A stretch of DNA of 64,000 nucleotides from the NCBI RefSeq assembly GCF_963422355.1, contig NC_085089.1, positions 467,501 to 531,500 on the forward strand. Reading direction: 5' to 3'. Under the pieces are notes generated by a model that did not search any database, was not told the origin of the DNA, and worked only from the letters and a program-made list of their open reading frames with translations. The translations under genes and the position numbers were made by a program. Position 1 is the stretch's first letter; each line of letters opens with the position of its first letter. This stretch comes from Corticium candelabrum. Its lineage: Eukaryota > Porifera > Homoscleromorpha > Homosclerophorida > Plakinidae. Positions 33,365 to 46,592 of this stretch are shown here, in pieces.

Positions 33365-36300
33365 ATGGGTGAAAGAATTCTCCGAATTGGTTTTCTTTTG
33401 ATAGCTTTACGCTCTCATCCCACTCTCCGTGTTGCATCCTCACAAATTATCAGGTTGAATGTAATTTATGGAGATATAATGGAGTTCTACTTCGACTTTG
33501 GTAATTTTTCTATGTTGACATGCAGATTGGAGACGTTTCCGTTTGATGACGACGTCTTTCACTATCGGATTCCTGTGAGCTGGCCGCTAGATGCACACTA
33601 ACACGTGTATAGTAATACAAAACTGTAATCTCGAGCGTTTGTCTAGACTGCCATACTAGACCATGGCCTTAGTTCTACAGTGATTACGACTTGTTGGTGC
33701 ATAGAACTCATTACCTGAGTCCGTGTACACTAGCAAAAATTGCGCTATTTCTGGGCTGGATTCCGAAGCTATGGTACCGGTAGGTACCGTACCGTGTATA
33801 CGATACCGCACAGTACGTGTGGTACAGTACAGTGTACCGTGCATGAGCTGAATGCTGCTGCATTTGTTTGGAACTCATTTTCGAAGTAAATTCTGAGAGA
33901 GAATAAACAATTGTAGTTAGGCGAAATTCATGCAGAGCTTTTCGCGGCCGTTTTTGCCAGTAAATGTTGAAGGGTAGGCTTTGAAAGGTTGCTTTGTTAC
34001 TATGGAACACAATTTGTACGTACAGTTAACAGAAATTTCATATTCAATCGAGAAACCTTGTCGCCGTGCAGTTTATCTAATACCAAAGATTGTGGCAAGC
34101 GCCGATTCGTGTTGTACATCATCGCGTTTTTCTTTTATAATTAGTTTGTTGTCTACTTTGATTTTCAAGCAAGAGCTGGTGCACTTAACGCAACTTGGAG
34201 TATTCCAGATGACTGCACAATACAGAAAAGAAGGTAATCAATCATAAGTGATTGCAGTTGTACTTGAACATGTACTGCAGTAATCATAGGCTTGTTGTTC
34301 TATTGGCATCTAAAGTATTCTGTTTATTCATATGTAACAGGAGCGCTACTAGCAATGTTGCACTGGAAGTTCTGTGTTCACAGCCAGGAGATAAACTAAT
34401 CACGCTTAAACAAAACGATTCATTCTCTGAGGTTTGTTTTACAACAACTTTCACAGTCACAGCTAGTCAACATAATGGAACGAATTCTTACAGACTACTA
34501 GAGTGACTTTAGTTGACAGCTTAGATTGTTATAGCTGGTACGCAGCAGCTGAATCGAATCAAGAAAGGTACTACTTTGAAAGTTATTTCTTTCTACGCAT
34601 ACGTTCGAGAACTGCTAGGACGTAAATTATGTCTAAACGGCGCTTCTTGTTTGTTTACTGTCGCAGCTTGCCAGTTTGTCATGCTCGAAAAATTCTAAGC
34701 AGCAATGTTGTGTCAACGTTAAGTTGTTTTTCGCTAAGGTTATAATTAGTTTAGTAGGTTGACAGTTTGTAATACAGTAAAACAGTTTTTGAGTAGTGAC
34801 GTGGTAACGTTATACTTTGATTGTTCTATGTCTGACAGACGGTATGCAAATGGTAGCTGGTCAACAGTACTTCGCGTTTGGATTGTCGACCACAGACATT
34901 CGACTGATGAGGAGAGACTTCACAACATACTTCTTCCTTCTGAGGTACATTGTAAAGACGTTCTCTTGATACGTTTTATACGAATACACACTATTTGTTG
35001 GTATTTTTTCAGCACTCGGAAACATTGACATTTCAGTACTATTCCTTGGGTGAAGAACCCCATTTGCAACTGATGGATATCGCATACAGTAACCATTTAG
35101 AGATCAAACAAAGCGGTTTCAACACGTCAACTGGGTCATTAAGATTTCAAATTAACTAACAAAACGGTTTGTAACGTGGCGTTTTTGTCAGAGTCTGGCA
35201 ATTTTTGCTCGTCTCTTTGTCTGGTGAAGTACCGTTAGTTGTGCGTGGGAATGATGTCATCATTTTAGGGTGTGGAATAAGGTTGGTTGTCACCTTGCCT
35301 CTATACAATCTAAGTTAAGTAATTAGTCAACCTGTCTGTATATCAAATTGTCAAAGCATGGAATACATGTAAACGGTGACTACTTAATCAATAACACAGT
35401 GATTAGACTGTTTAATATAAGGATACAATGATATCATTTCTTACAATGTGAGGCAAATTGTATAAATACTACTGCATTGTTTGTTTTTCAACTTGTGTAT
35501 GCTACTGTTTGTTTATGGCCATAATCCAGTTTGCTTTATATTTAGTTAACTAAAATTTAATTTTCTATAGGTGAAGGCCCATTTTGCATTTATTTAATGC
35601 TGTTACTGCTTCGAGTTACTGTATCCAAAACAAAACACTTACTTGGTTGCATGGACACTCAACATACTCTTGACGTTGATAGTTGTCTCGTTGACGCTTC
35701 TCCAATTGCTTACTTTACGGTCACTGCTGCTTGTGGTAACAACATATTTACTTGTTTCGTTTTCAATATCAAATGTAGGGACGGAGTATTGCTTCTGTCA
35801 TTTGGACGTGTCGTGGTACCATCGCTAAGTTTGGCATCGGTAGGTTGTCACTGTGAAGTCTATATTTCCTATAGTGCGAACACGTGCTTTGTAATTGGTG
35901 CAGACTACGATTCTTACCACGGGGAAATCCAAATTAATACAGGTATGAATTAGGAATGCAACTTATTTGTAGACAGTCAATTGTTGTCTTAAATGCTTAT
36001 CTCGCAGCATCAACAGGAGCTGAATATTGGTGTTTATATCTTAAAGTGAGACTCGAATTGATAATATTTTATAGTACAAGTGCTGTAGCCGTTCGTTTGT
36101 AGAAACGGCACGTATTTGAGCAATAGCTACTTCAAGACCTTCGAAGAATTAAGACTTCCTTCTCAGGTTTATTGTTGTTTGTGTTTATGCTTTGTCATTT
36201 GTCGGTCAGTATATTTGTCGTATAATTTTCTTTTATGTCTCTTGCAATTTTTGTCTAACGTATGTTATACTTGAAAATGTTAATATCTTAGCACTTTTCA

Positions 36301-39300
36301 AGTCGATCAGTGGATGACGCGACCTTTTTGGACAAGAACCTTTTGTTACTGATCAGCTCGGACGTCTACGTTATTGATCTTGAAGGAGGCTTTGTAGCCA
36401 GCTTGACCAGCTTAGATGCTTCGGTTGATCGCATTCAGGCAGTCTCCTTGGTAGTTCGCGGAGCCATTGACGGAACGTCCAGTGTATGTTCCTTGTGTCT
36501 ACTTAATTAAATCTCTACTTGACTGTCTACTTTACGTTTGAGTTTTTGTAGCTACAGCTGTCTAACGCTGCCGTAGCTGTTTGGAATGGAAAGGTACATT
36601 GTGGAATTCTTAATTAAGTGAAGTTGAGACATGCACTGTAACTTGACGTGACTTGGTAGAATCAATCGGACAGGTTTCTTTTGTCAATGGACGGAGGTCT
36701 CACATTTTCTACCATATCTCTGCCCCTTTCTGCTTCATCGGTAAGTGCACTGAATCTTTTGTGATGGCAACGTTAACTCCTCTCTGATTTGAGTTAGCTG
36801 CTCATCTGGAGTATCGGTTTTCATCCTTTTTCTCCTGTTGTCGCGCTGTTAGTGGCAAGTCACAAAAGCAAAACAAAATCAGTGGTTTTGTGGACGAGTT
36901 TTTTGTCTTGTTTTGTATGGTAGTAATAATTTATCTTTTTTTAGTTTTACTATTTCCAATACAGTAACAATCAGTGGGAACCGCATACGTCTCACGAGTT
37001 TCTTCTTGGTTTCGACAGTGAAGTCACGCAGCCTGACTTTGCCTGGTTTCCTAGAGGATCTGGTGAGATGCTGTTGTGGGATTCCTCTCGAGTTTACTAC
37101 AGTACAATAGCAGGTTGTTTATGGCCATTATCTTATACCGAACATTGATTGAACTATAGAGACGTGCTTGTTGTCGATTCTTTCAAAAGGAAGATCAGGA
37201 TCTTTGCTGCGCTTTATCAGAGGTCCTTATCTCAATGACGAGCAGTTAATATTAAACGAATTTATCTCCGAGGTCCATGCAGGTAACGCTTTATATTGTA
37301 ATGTTGTAATTTGTATTGCACATCTCTTAATCATGTCTTGTCATCTTCATAGCTCTTGACGGCACTTTTGTGATTTTGACGACAATAAAAAGGCTGTTTG
37401 TGGGTCATGCAGGGACGGAACATGTTTTACTGGTTAGACCGCGGTTGTTCGTATGAGTCTTCTGCTTCGGTACGTGCATGGTATTTAATGAATTTAGGTA
37501 ACTACTGTTGCTCATCCTGATAGTTACGTCTCATTGGCGTTTGACAGTTCCTCAAGGCTGCTACTGGTTATTGCTCAGTCTTCGTTAGTTGTCTTTACGT
37601 CAGTAAGCCACTATAAAAGACAGTGCTGTCTAATTTGCTAGATATCACATAAAGAGGCACTACCTGCCGTTGCGTCAGCTCATTCAAAACAGTCTGCAAA
37701 GAAATTCAAATTGTCCTGTAAGACTGCTTTAGATTTTTGCAGCAAAGTGTTTTGTGCAGTTTATACCGGTCACTACAGTACATCCACTGGTCAAGTAATT
37801 TTCCTCTCGATCTCTACTATGTGGATATGAATGAGATCTTGCAGGTTTGATCGTTATACATTCTTCTTTGTGTACTGCAATCAGAGAATGCCGTCTGTCG
37901 CAGTTGTGGTCATATTTAGTGCCAAAGGCGTGGAAGTCTAATGAGCTGACGGTATCATCAACATGCTACAATTTTTTGTTCTGTGCGGAGTGTCTGTTTA
38001 GATTCTTGTGTCAGATTTCTCTATTTTGAACGTAACAATCGAAAGTGCCGAACAACTAGCTACCACTCAAGGCATCATAGTTAGAAACGAGGTATGTCAC
38101 AACATTTACTCCGTGCATTCTACAGTTTACTATCATTGCCCTTGTACGCGCTAAAGACGATACTCTTGTTCGAAAATGCTGCACTGTCTTCACAGTAAGT
38201 TGTTTACTTTGCAGTCACATTGTCTGATGTAAACATGTACATCTATATTGCTAACAAGATCAGAATCAGGGAAGATTGTTAGCATCAAGATAATGCCTGC
38301 CAATAGCAGTCTCTTGTGTTTCCAGCCAAGAGAAGCGGTCACTATCACTGCCAAGTAGACATAACGAGAATAAACAATTGTCTGAATTTTTAGGTTTCTC
38401 ACTTAATACTCGGATGTCCTCCTTACCGCATTATCAAAATCCATTTAGGGTGTGTCGATTGATGCGTAAGATTTCCGGCTTCGGCTAGAAACCATTGGTA
38501 CCGTATTGAGTAGGAACGATGAAAATTCGGACTACTGTAAATCATACATGAACTACGAGAAATCATCTTCACGTCAGCCCAAGGTAATGCACGTCTCGTA
38601 CTGATACAGGACAGCGATAAGGCATCGATACGCAATAGTTTAATACGTAGACTTTGTATGCACACTATCGGTATTTAACCTAGCTACACCGCAGCATGCT
38701 AAACACGCATACTCAAATTTAGTTACGAGAAAGGATAAAGCAAGCCGAGTACTTAGTTGAGCAATCTCGTGGAATTATTCGAATGTGTAGTGTCGTTAAA
38801 CTTTGATACAGTATAACTACAGCGTTTACGGTTGTCCTCTTCGTGTGAAGTACCACCAAACGTTTCTGCCAAGTCTGGACTTGTACGTTGCTCTATGTGT
38901 GTTGAAAGGCGTTAAGGATCAGTTGACCTGTTTCTGTTTGTCTCGCAGATATGATAGAGACGCAGTAGTTGACTCGGTCGCGGCGGACTTCATTTTGATA
39001 GATGAATTGGGTAACTCAGGTTTATCATACACTCATACTGCTAGAGAGGTAACGAACAATGGTAACTCATTTCCGTCATAGTTGTTCACTTTCAGAGTCG
39101 TTACTAAATTAAGGTGGGCTGCTTACGCACACCGGAATGGTTGAAACAACTGCAAGCTCGTTCAACAGTAAATTTCACTGTACCAGCACAGGCAAGACTT
39201 TTTTTTAATTACCCAGTGATTTCTTCATTACTTGATATGCAGAATCTGTTGGTATAATAGGGATATCATTCTTGCTTCAACAGTTCAGTTGATGTCAGCA

Positions 39301-39652
39301 GTGATGACTATCTCGATGAAGCTTACCTTCTTCTCAACAGCTCATCTCCAAACCGCTTGAGACTGTCTTCAGGAGATGGACTTTACCTATTCACAGCAAA
39401 GATAATTGCAAACGGCTACAGGTCAGTGTGATACCCTAAAACATAGAAACCAGACAGAATTTGTCTCTCTTGGTAGCTATTGTAACCTTGAGACACGCTT
39501 TGCCGTCAAGATTTATGGCACTCCTTTTCGTTCTGTGGCTGGATATGCTGTATTAGGTACTTGCTGTTTGGTTGGTATCGGTGCTCTTATCATTGTTTAC
39601 TACGTCCAACGACATGAAATAAGAAAGCGATCATCAGCAGACAAAGACAAGT
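33365..39652 (+). CDS. CatSper auxiliary subunit, delta/epsilon-like
   Basis: A multi-exon gene for a single-pass membrane protein. Exon 1 (33365-33571) gives a signal peptide (ILRIGFLLIALR) with donor CCT|GTGAGC. Supported later exons include RYANGSWSTVLRVWIVDHRH (about 34840-34943), HSETLTFQYYSLGEEPHLQL (about 35013-35130), RNGTYLSNSYFKTFEELRLP (about 36107-36165), SSDVYVIDLEGGFVASL (36294-36483), YSNNQWEPHTSHEFLLGFDS and FPRGSGEMLLWDSSRVYYS (about 36944-37110), and LRFIRGPYLNDEQLILNEF (about 37162-37281). Near the end, GDGLYLFTAKIIANGY joins SYCNLETRFAVKIYGTPF, then the membrane segment VLGTCCLVGIGALIIVYYV and a basic tail. The beta-propeller-like ectodomain and the SYCNLET..F.V..YG block before the membrane match CATSPERD/CATSPERE. 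These proteins sit outside the sperm calcium channel on the flagellum. Delta versus epsilon was not resolved. The 3' third is duplicated at 57715-59938. Confidence 0.7.
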
Positions 39653-39954
39653 AGGAAAAGAAGTATCATGGAGTGGAAGCGTTGCTTTGCCCACATATTC
39701 TAAAGGTTCACCGTACAGAATGAGGATTGACCTTTTAAGATTAAGATTGCAACACATGATCATGCGGTATGGATTCTAGAAACTAGGTAGATGGATGTCA
39801 TAGGGATCAATCGCCTTATTCAACTTCCTTCCACTGTCAGTAAGAATTCGATTTTCAGTGCTTGAAAGGGCTAATGAACCATGCACAGTATATATTGAGA
39901 CTAACTACAGCACTGTACCTACTACACGAGGTACAACAGTGAACACATAGTTAC
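37761..39954 (+). repeat. segmental duplication, copy A (3' end of CatSper-like gene)
   Basis: From TTTATACCGGTCACTACAGT onward the sequence matches 57715-59938 in direct orientation, ending near CACATAGTTACACTT. Differences are more frequent in the first few hundred bases and rare from 38800 to 39660, where two deduced peptides (92 and 82 residues) are identical between copies. Confidence 0.95.
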
Positions 39955-40025
39955 ACTTCTAAACATTTCAAACTGTGACGTGGTGACCTCACGTCAGTCA
40001 CATCGCCCCACCCTATGGACGGTAG

Positions 40026-40026
40026 C

Positions 40027-40072
<46 letters not shown>
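40026..40072. repeat. (AAT)n microsatellite at the LINE 5' end
   Basis: About 15 AAT units. It encodes the false poly-Asn start of the following open frame. It matches the AATAATAATA run at the element's 3' end. Confidence 0.9.
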
Positions 40073-40075
<3 letters not shown>

Positions 40076-43000
40076 TCAGTTACCTGGTATACTCTGCTGC
40101 TTCGCTAGTGTCCAAAAGGCGGGGCTTAAAGACGACGAAGTCAACCAATTCTCAAACACCGACATGGAGACGAAGGCTGGATATGGAGATTCTCACACTT
40201 CGACGTGCGATCTCACTGTTGCTGGAGGTTAGAAAGGGTTCATCGGGCATTCGTATGTTACATGAACTCCGACGTCTTCGGCATCGGTTGGGCATTTCCT
40301 GTTCGGAGAGTTGTGAGGTCTCCATCAATCGATTGAAAATGGAACTTAAGTCCAAGGTCGAGCGGACCAGGAGGCTGGAGAAGAATCGTAAGAGACTTCG
40401 CCAGAATGGTTTGTTTCAACGAGATGCTGGACGGTTTTACAGAGAGCTGGATAAGCAGACTATCCGGGTCACTTCCCCGCCATCCGAGTCTGAGATCGAA
40501 CAGTATTGGGGTGGTATCCTAGAAACTGAGGTACATCACAATGAGTCTGCCTTCTGGCTGAGACGTCAAACCGATGACGAGACGCACCGGAAAGATGAGC
40601 AGCAGTGGTTACCTATCTCAGACAATGAGGTCACATCGTGTCTCAAAAGGATGGGGAACTGGAAGTCTCCTGGTCCAGACAAGGTTTATGGTTTCTGGGT
40701 CAAGCGTATCACGTGTCTTCACACTGATCTGACTCGTAACTACAACCTGCTGGTTCAGAATCCAGACTCTGTACCCGACTGGTTGTCTCAAGGAATAACT
40801 ACTCTGATTCCTAAGAATGACAAGACTGACCAGGCCAAAAATTACCGGCCTATCACGTGTCTGTCTGTCTTCTATAAGACCCTCACCTCAGTCATCAGGC
40901 AGAGGATTGCAGGGCATTTGTATCAGAGAAACCTCATGGCTCCGGAGCAGAAAGGTTGTCGACAGGGATCTTTTGGTGCAAAGGATCAGCTGTTGATCAA
41001 CAAGCTGCTTACCGAAGACTGTAGGACCAGGCACAAGAGCTTGAGCATGGCTTGGGTGGACTACCAGAAAGCCTATGACAGCGTGCCACACAGTTGGTTG
41101 CTCCAATGCCTTCAGCTGCATAAGATCAGTCCAGTCTTGTGCGGGTTCCTGTCACGTGTGATGAAGAGTTGGAGGACATCGATGGTGCTTTCTTGCGGGA
41201 ATAGTACGATCAAGACAAGGCTTATGCAGATCAGGAGGGGTATTTTCCAAGGTGACTCACTTTCTCCACTTCTCTTCTGTATGGCTCTCAATCCTCTGAG
41301 CAAGGAGCTGAACAGAACCGGTTACGGCTACCGGATGACCACTGGGCATGGTGAGACTGCCAAACGTCAGCTTATCAGTCATCTACTTTACATGGATGAT
41401 CTGAAGCTGTATGGCAGAAACTCTGATCAGTTGGACGGGTTGTTGCACACGGTTCGTACCTTCTCTGATGACATCCAGATGAAGTTTGGTCTGGACAAAT
41501 GTGCTGTTGCACACTTTGTCAACGGCAGACTATCTGGACACAACTCTGGGGTGACGGTAGGAAAAACGGACACCATCAACTGTCTGGAACCGGGTCAAGT
41601 CTACAAGTACTTGGGTGTAGATGAGAGTAACGGTATTCAGCACAGCATGATGCGGGAGAGACTCCGTCGCGAGTACTTGCGCAGAGTGAAGGTGGTTCTC
41701 CGGACTGAGTTGTATGGTCGGAACAAGATTCTAGCCATCAATGGGTTTGCACTACCGGTTCTCACTTACGGTTTTGGCGTCATTCATTGGGGGTGCACGG
41801 ACCTGCAGCAGCTCGATCGACGGACCAGAAAGCTTCTCTCTATGCACGGTGTCCACCATCCTGCTGCAGACGTTGACCGACTGTACGCTCCTTGCAGTGA
41901 GGGGGGTAGGGGGTTACAACAGATTGAGTCGACATATCAATCTTGTATTGTGGGGCTGAACTGTTACCTTGCTGACAGCTCTGATCCTTTCATGCAGATG
42001 ATACGGGAGTGTGACTCTGGAAAATCTTTACACTCGGTCAAGCGCATGGCTCGTCGCTTTACTTCACAGCTGCAGAGGAGTCTTGCTTCGGACGACAAGT
42101 CGCAGAACTTACACAGGAATGCATCCATCTCGGTTGAAGGTGGCTTCGAGCAAGCGCCTGAAACAGATGCGAGACACTACCGTACGTGTTGCAGTTCTCT
42201 TCGTGTGCAGTCCTGGAGCGGGAAGCCTATGCACGGGCAGTATCGCCGTCTCACTGAGCAACCGCCTGTGGACATGAAAGAGACCTACAGATGGCTAAAG
42301 GCAGCGAATCTTCCTGCTGCAACTGAGAGACTGGTTGTTGCTGCTCAAGACCAAGCTCTTCGGACTCGGTACTATGAGCGCAAGATTCTACATCGTGATG
42401 TCAGTCCTACTTGCCGCATGTGCAGTGTAGGCCTGGAAACAGTCGACCACATTGTGGCAGGCTGTTAGTGCTTTGGCACCGACGGACTACACTGATCGAC
42501 ACAATCAGGTGGCCTCCATCATTCACTGGGATGTTTGTCGCCATTTTGGGGTTCCAGTGGAGAGCAGATGGTACCGGCATCATCCTGATAGGCTTGTGGA
42601 GACGGATGACATTACTATGATGTGGATACCACCATCCCCACTACCAGGAAGATCAAAGCCAATCGTCCAGACATCTGTCTCAGAAATAGGAAGACAAACA
42701 CTTGTCTTCTTATTGATATCAGCTGTCCTGCTGATGGCAACATTGGCAAGAAACATGCTGAGAAGTTGGCGAAGTACGGCGACTTGCGAGTGAAGATAAG
42801 CCGCATGTGGCATTGTCGAACACTGGTGGTTCCGGTGGTCTTGGGAGCTTTGGGCACAGTGCACGCAGGTATTGCGTGGCTGGACATTATTCCAGGTCAT
42901 CACAACCTGCAGCACTTACAGAAAACAGTGCTTCTGGAATCTACTCGGATCCTTCGTAAAGTCGTGTCTTCTATCTAGACAGCCGTGATGGTCTAAGTAC

Positions 43001-43082
43001 TGTTGAAGCAGGGTTCGCTTCCGGTACTTGTAATAGACTTTACAAACCAGACTGATCTGGTTGAGCACGACATAATAATAAT
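40073..43082 (+). mobile_element. Dong/R4-like non-LTR retrotransposon in TAA repeats
   Basis: A nearly complete LINE. The main open frame runs to 42468. Reverse transcriptase landmarks are NWKSPGPDKVYGFW, NYRPITCLSVFYKTL, MAWVDYQKAYDSVPHSWL, GIFQGDSLSPLLFCMALNPL and the catalytic LLYMDDLKLYG. A CCHC finger (CRMCSVGLETVDHIVAGC) follows. The restriction-like endonuclease lies in later frames: KANRPDICLRNRKTNTCLL, LIDISCPADGNIGKKHAEKL and KYGDLRVKISRMW, ending at 42978. One base too many near 42467 and a second frame change near 42620 separate these parts, so this copy is inactive but lightly damaged. AAT repeats at both ends fit the TAA-repeat target preference known for Dong-type elements. 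Confidence 0.85.
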
Positions 43083-43235
43083 ATTTATTTCTATCGCATC
43101 ACACACAGTAATGCAGTTCCCAATGGGGGCATACTAACACATGTACAACACACAGCTAACTACAGTAACAACACAAGACAAACTATCTCCCTTCAATTTA
43201 TCTTCACGCGTTTACAATACACGCGTCCTATTACT
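43083..43235. other. intergenic spacer between LINE and MULE
   Basis: No gene or repeat recognised apart from residual AT repeat. Confidence 0.4.
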
Positions 43236-43456
43236 CTAGCCTCGACGCTAGGCCATCTTCGCCTTAGGTGGTGGAGTAACGCGCGTGATTATGCGTAGGG
43301 TTCACATGACCGGATTCTTCGCCTACGGTGGCAACTTCGTTTCCGAGTATGTCTTGGCAACTTCGTTTCCGGTCATGTGAACCATACGCATAATCGCGGC
43401 GAATTTTTTTTGGGGCCCACTTTCTTTAGTACCCGGATAAACGTCCCGTATACGCT
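43236..43456. repeat. left terminal inverted repeat of Mutator-like element, interrupted by a hairpin
   Basis: CTAGCCTCGACGCTAGGCCA (43236-43255), GCCTTAGGTGGTGGAGTAAC and later GGCCCACTTTCTTTAGT plus GGATAAACGTCCC match, in reverse complement, the right end at 54938-55047. The two halves are separated by a hairpin at 43287-43395 that the right end lacks. Confidence 0.85.
43287..43395. repeat. foldback inside the left TIR
   Basis: The arms GATTATGCGTAGGGTTCACA... and its reverse complement (...TGTGAACCATACGCATAATC) are 27 bases with one mismatch. The loop holds GGCAACTTCGTTTCCG twice and a TIR-like TCTTCGCCTACGGTGG, so it may derive partly from the TIR itself. Confidence 0.8.
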
Positions 43457-44172
43457 GTGTTCTGCACGTGCCATAAGTCCGTGCTGGCTTTACGTATCCG
43501 CGCCAAATCCAGTCAAAAGTGCGTTTAGTCCCGCCTGTTTCTTTCGCACTCTTTTCGATTTCGCGACATGTTTGCCAAGTTTTCGAGCTCTTTTCTTACG
43601 ACATTCAAGGACAGGTTAGATAGTGAAGCCGTACTTATGCACACGTACATGAGACTCAATCTGCACTCCATCACGTGCCTACTTCTTTTTCAATGCATCT
43701 AGGTCCGCTAGACACCTAAACAGGCAAGATTGTACGAGACTGACCTTTCCCAAAGTGAGTCCAGAGAAGGGCCAGCTCATCACTATGCCCAAAGCCACTC
43801 ACTTTAGCGACCCACACAGTAGCCCAATAATGCCCAGTGAGTCTACCTGCAGAAATCTGGCTGGAAGAATCAATGAGCAGGCTGGAGACAACACTCAAGC
43901 CGGTGCATTCCTATTTGGCGTATTCAATCTTGAAGGAATTAGAGAGTTCCAAGCAATACATGAAGCCAAATCTATTGCCTCCCAGGTATATGTACGTGAA
44001 TTTTACTAATTACCCGTAATTCGCTAGAGCACACTTGAAGCAGTATGCAAGAGTTACTAAATGCAACATTGTACACACACAACTACAAACAGGTTGTTAT
44101 TTGACTTGCTACTCAGTACTGATATGCCACAGATTGTTATCAGTGCTCAGTATACACTAGCTTATTATACAT

Positions 44173-44319
<147 letters not shown>

Positions 44320-45317
44320 ATATTATTATATCCAACCGGTAATGACTATAACTGGTTAGAATTGAATTATACAGCATCATAAACTGGTAAACAAATGTCA
44401 CAGCTGTTGCACTAGCAGCTTGAATAGTGGCATGATTTTGCTGGACACTACTCTGACATGCCATTCATTGATCCAACCTTCCAAATATATGCAATCTTCT
44501 TCACATGTCCTACACACAATGCAAAATATTAAGCATAGCATTTCTTCAGTAAAATTTTTCATTTAATTAATCAGTTAATTAAAAGACTGTACAGTACATG
44601 AACTGGTTTACAGTGTAATGACATGGACCACACTCGCTGAGCCATTGATTTTCAAGGGACCAATATATGGACATTTGTTGCTGTCCAGAACACCACAGAA
44701 AAGTATAGCTGCACCATTTTTGCAGCACTGGCTGTTAAAGGCAAAACATACATACACGCCTGCACTGGAACATGTACAAAAACCCTTTTTTGCTAAAGTT
44801 TCACTGATAAAACAGTTTTACTTATTCTCCAATAACTGATAATCTAGACCAATACAAGCCGATACCAATCGATACATGTAGCCAATCCAATATTTCACGA
44901 TTATCTGTAATATTGACAACTTAATTAGTTAACATTGAGTCATATTTGTGGTATCGTAGGTCTTGTACCCTGCCACAAGAAATAAACTTATTCCAAAAAT
45001 TACAGAGGCAAATTGCAGTCCTCTCTCAAGTGAAAGTGTTCCTAGAATGAGATCTCTTCTTTAGCTTCAAATTCATCACGAGGTGACCCTCACACACCAA
45101 CCATACCTCTACACATGCACATCCTCATTCTGTATTATTGGCTGCAACCAAACCATGTATCGTATACATGTAAAGTATATGTAAAGAATGTATAGCATAC
45201 CTCACTATAGATAAGTGCTATTTTGTCCGTCCCGTCCGTACGTGGAAGTTGCATCATGCTGTACAGACAGAAAGTAGAGTCGGGACAGGGTGGAGGCTAG
45301 TCACTTTGATTCTCCAT

Positions 45318-45500
45318 ATGTCTGTCTGTCTGTCTGTCTGTCTGTCCATCTGCCTGTCTGTGTGTCTATCCATCTGTCTGTCTGTGTGCCTGTCTATCTC
45401 TCTGTCTGTGAGTCTGTCCATCTGTCTGTATGAGTCTGTCCATCTGTCTGTCTGTGTGTCTGTCTGTCTGTACATCTGTGTGTCTGTCCATCTGTCTGTG
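45318..45500. repeat. tetranucleotide repeat (CTGT)n, imperfect
   Basis: CTGT, CATC and TGTG units over about 180 bases in the MULE left part. Confidence 0.9.
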
Positions 45501-45840
45501 ACAGTGTCAGTCTATCCGTTTGTCTGCTTATCCATCACTCTATCAGCAAACACGTGCTACACGATCCAGTCACTACAATCTGTACTCAATGCTGCTGCTT
45601 TGTCCTCCACAACAGCTGACTTCTCATCCTTCACGTTCTCCACTCCTCATTGCTGTTGATCCCTATTGGCTGTCACACCTCCCAGTCCCTCCTTGACTTC
45701 ATTCACCAATTTCACACTCACAGCAGTTGAAGTCGTTATCGGTTGTTGAACAGCAAAAGCCATTAGATTACTGGGAGTCAACTTTGACAATTCAAATGAG
45801 AGAATCTAGACAATCAACACAATTCCCACACGATCAAAAC

Positions 45841-45870
45841 ACACACACACACACACACACACAAACAGAA

Positions 45871-45914
<44 letters not shown>
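45841..45914. repeat. microsatellite (CA)n plus (GACA)n
   Basis: A CA run of about 22 bases followed after a short gap by about 45 bases of GACA repeats. Confidence 0.9.
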
Positions 45915-45915
<1 letters not shown>

Positions 45916-46038
45916 CCGATAAACACTATTACATGATCTAGTTGCAAGAGGGTAACACTTCTAGAATTTCTAAATCAATGAACATAATGCTGAAGGTCTT
46001 TGTCATATAAGAAAGTCCTCTACTCTACATTATTCATG

Positions 46039-46041
<3 letters not shown>

Positions 46042-46109
<68 letters not shown>
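46042..46109. repeat. microsatellite (CA)n
   Basis: About 34 CA units. Confidence 0.95.
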
Positions 46110-46111
<2 letters not shown>

Positions 46112-46433
46112 CGCATGCTCGGTATGCACAAACCCTACAATTAGCCTACATATCCTAGAATAATCATAACATTAAAGCGTGGTATGTTATTGCTAGGTGC
46201 ATCAGGAGAAAGAGTGGTTTGATGAGACATGCCAACTTCCAAGCACTCTGAATATTCAACGTTCTAGTAGTGATACCATTCAACAGTTCAAAAACATACT
46301 GCTCAATCAGCCACCATTGGCTATAGCATGTCAAAGCATTAGCACCCATCAGTTTTCAAAGTTGGCATGCACAAGATGGCTGACAGATGACCTTCTTGAT
46401 AGTTTGTCCAGACTTGTCAACAACTCATCAAAT

Positions 46434-46592
46434 TGTAATGTATGTCGTAGTGTACATGTAGCGCGCGTTACGGCATACGCGCAGACTCGATTTAGTGTAG
46501 AGTAGACGCGCCAGCTTGTGTTCTTAGTTCGCTCTGTCTGGTAACCAATACATATCGTTGAGTTGTTGCTGCACGTAACCAAGGACGTTACA
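46434..46592 (+). repeat. 5' LTR of the Ty3/Gypsy element
   Basis: 159 bases, TG...CA ends, identical by eye to the 3' LTR. Confidence 0.95.

Noticed and set aside
40015-40072. Poly-Asn N-terminus of the LINE open frame
   Set aside because: It is the translated AAT microsatellite at the insertion site, not part of the element's protein.
43755-44019. Small plus-strand frames in the left part of the MULE
   Set aside because: No family recognised and two overlapping frames of equal quality; no support for a gene.
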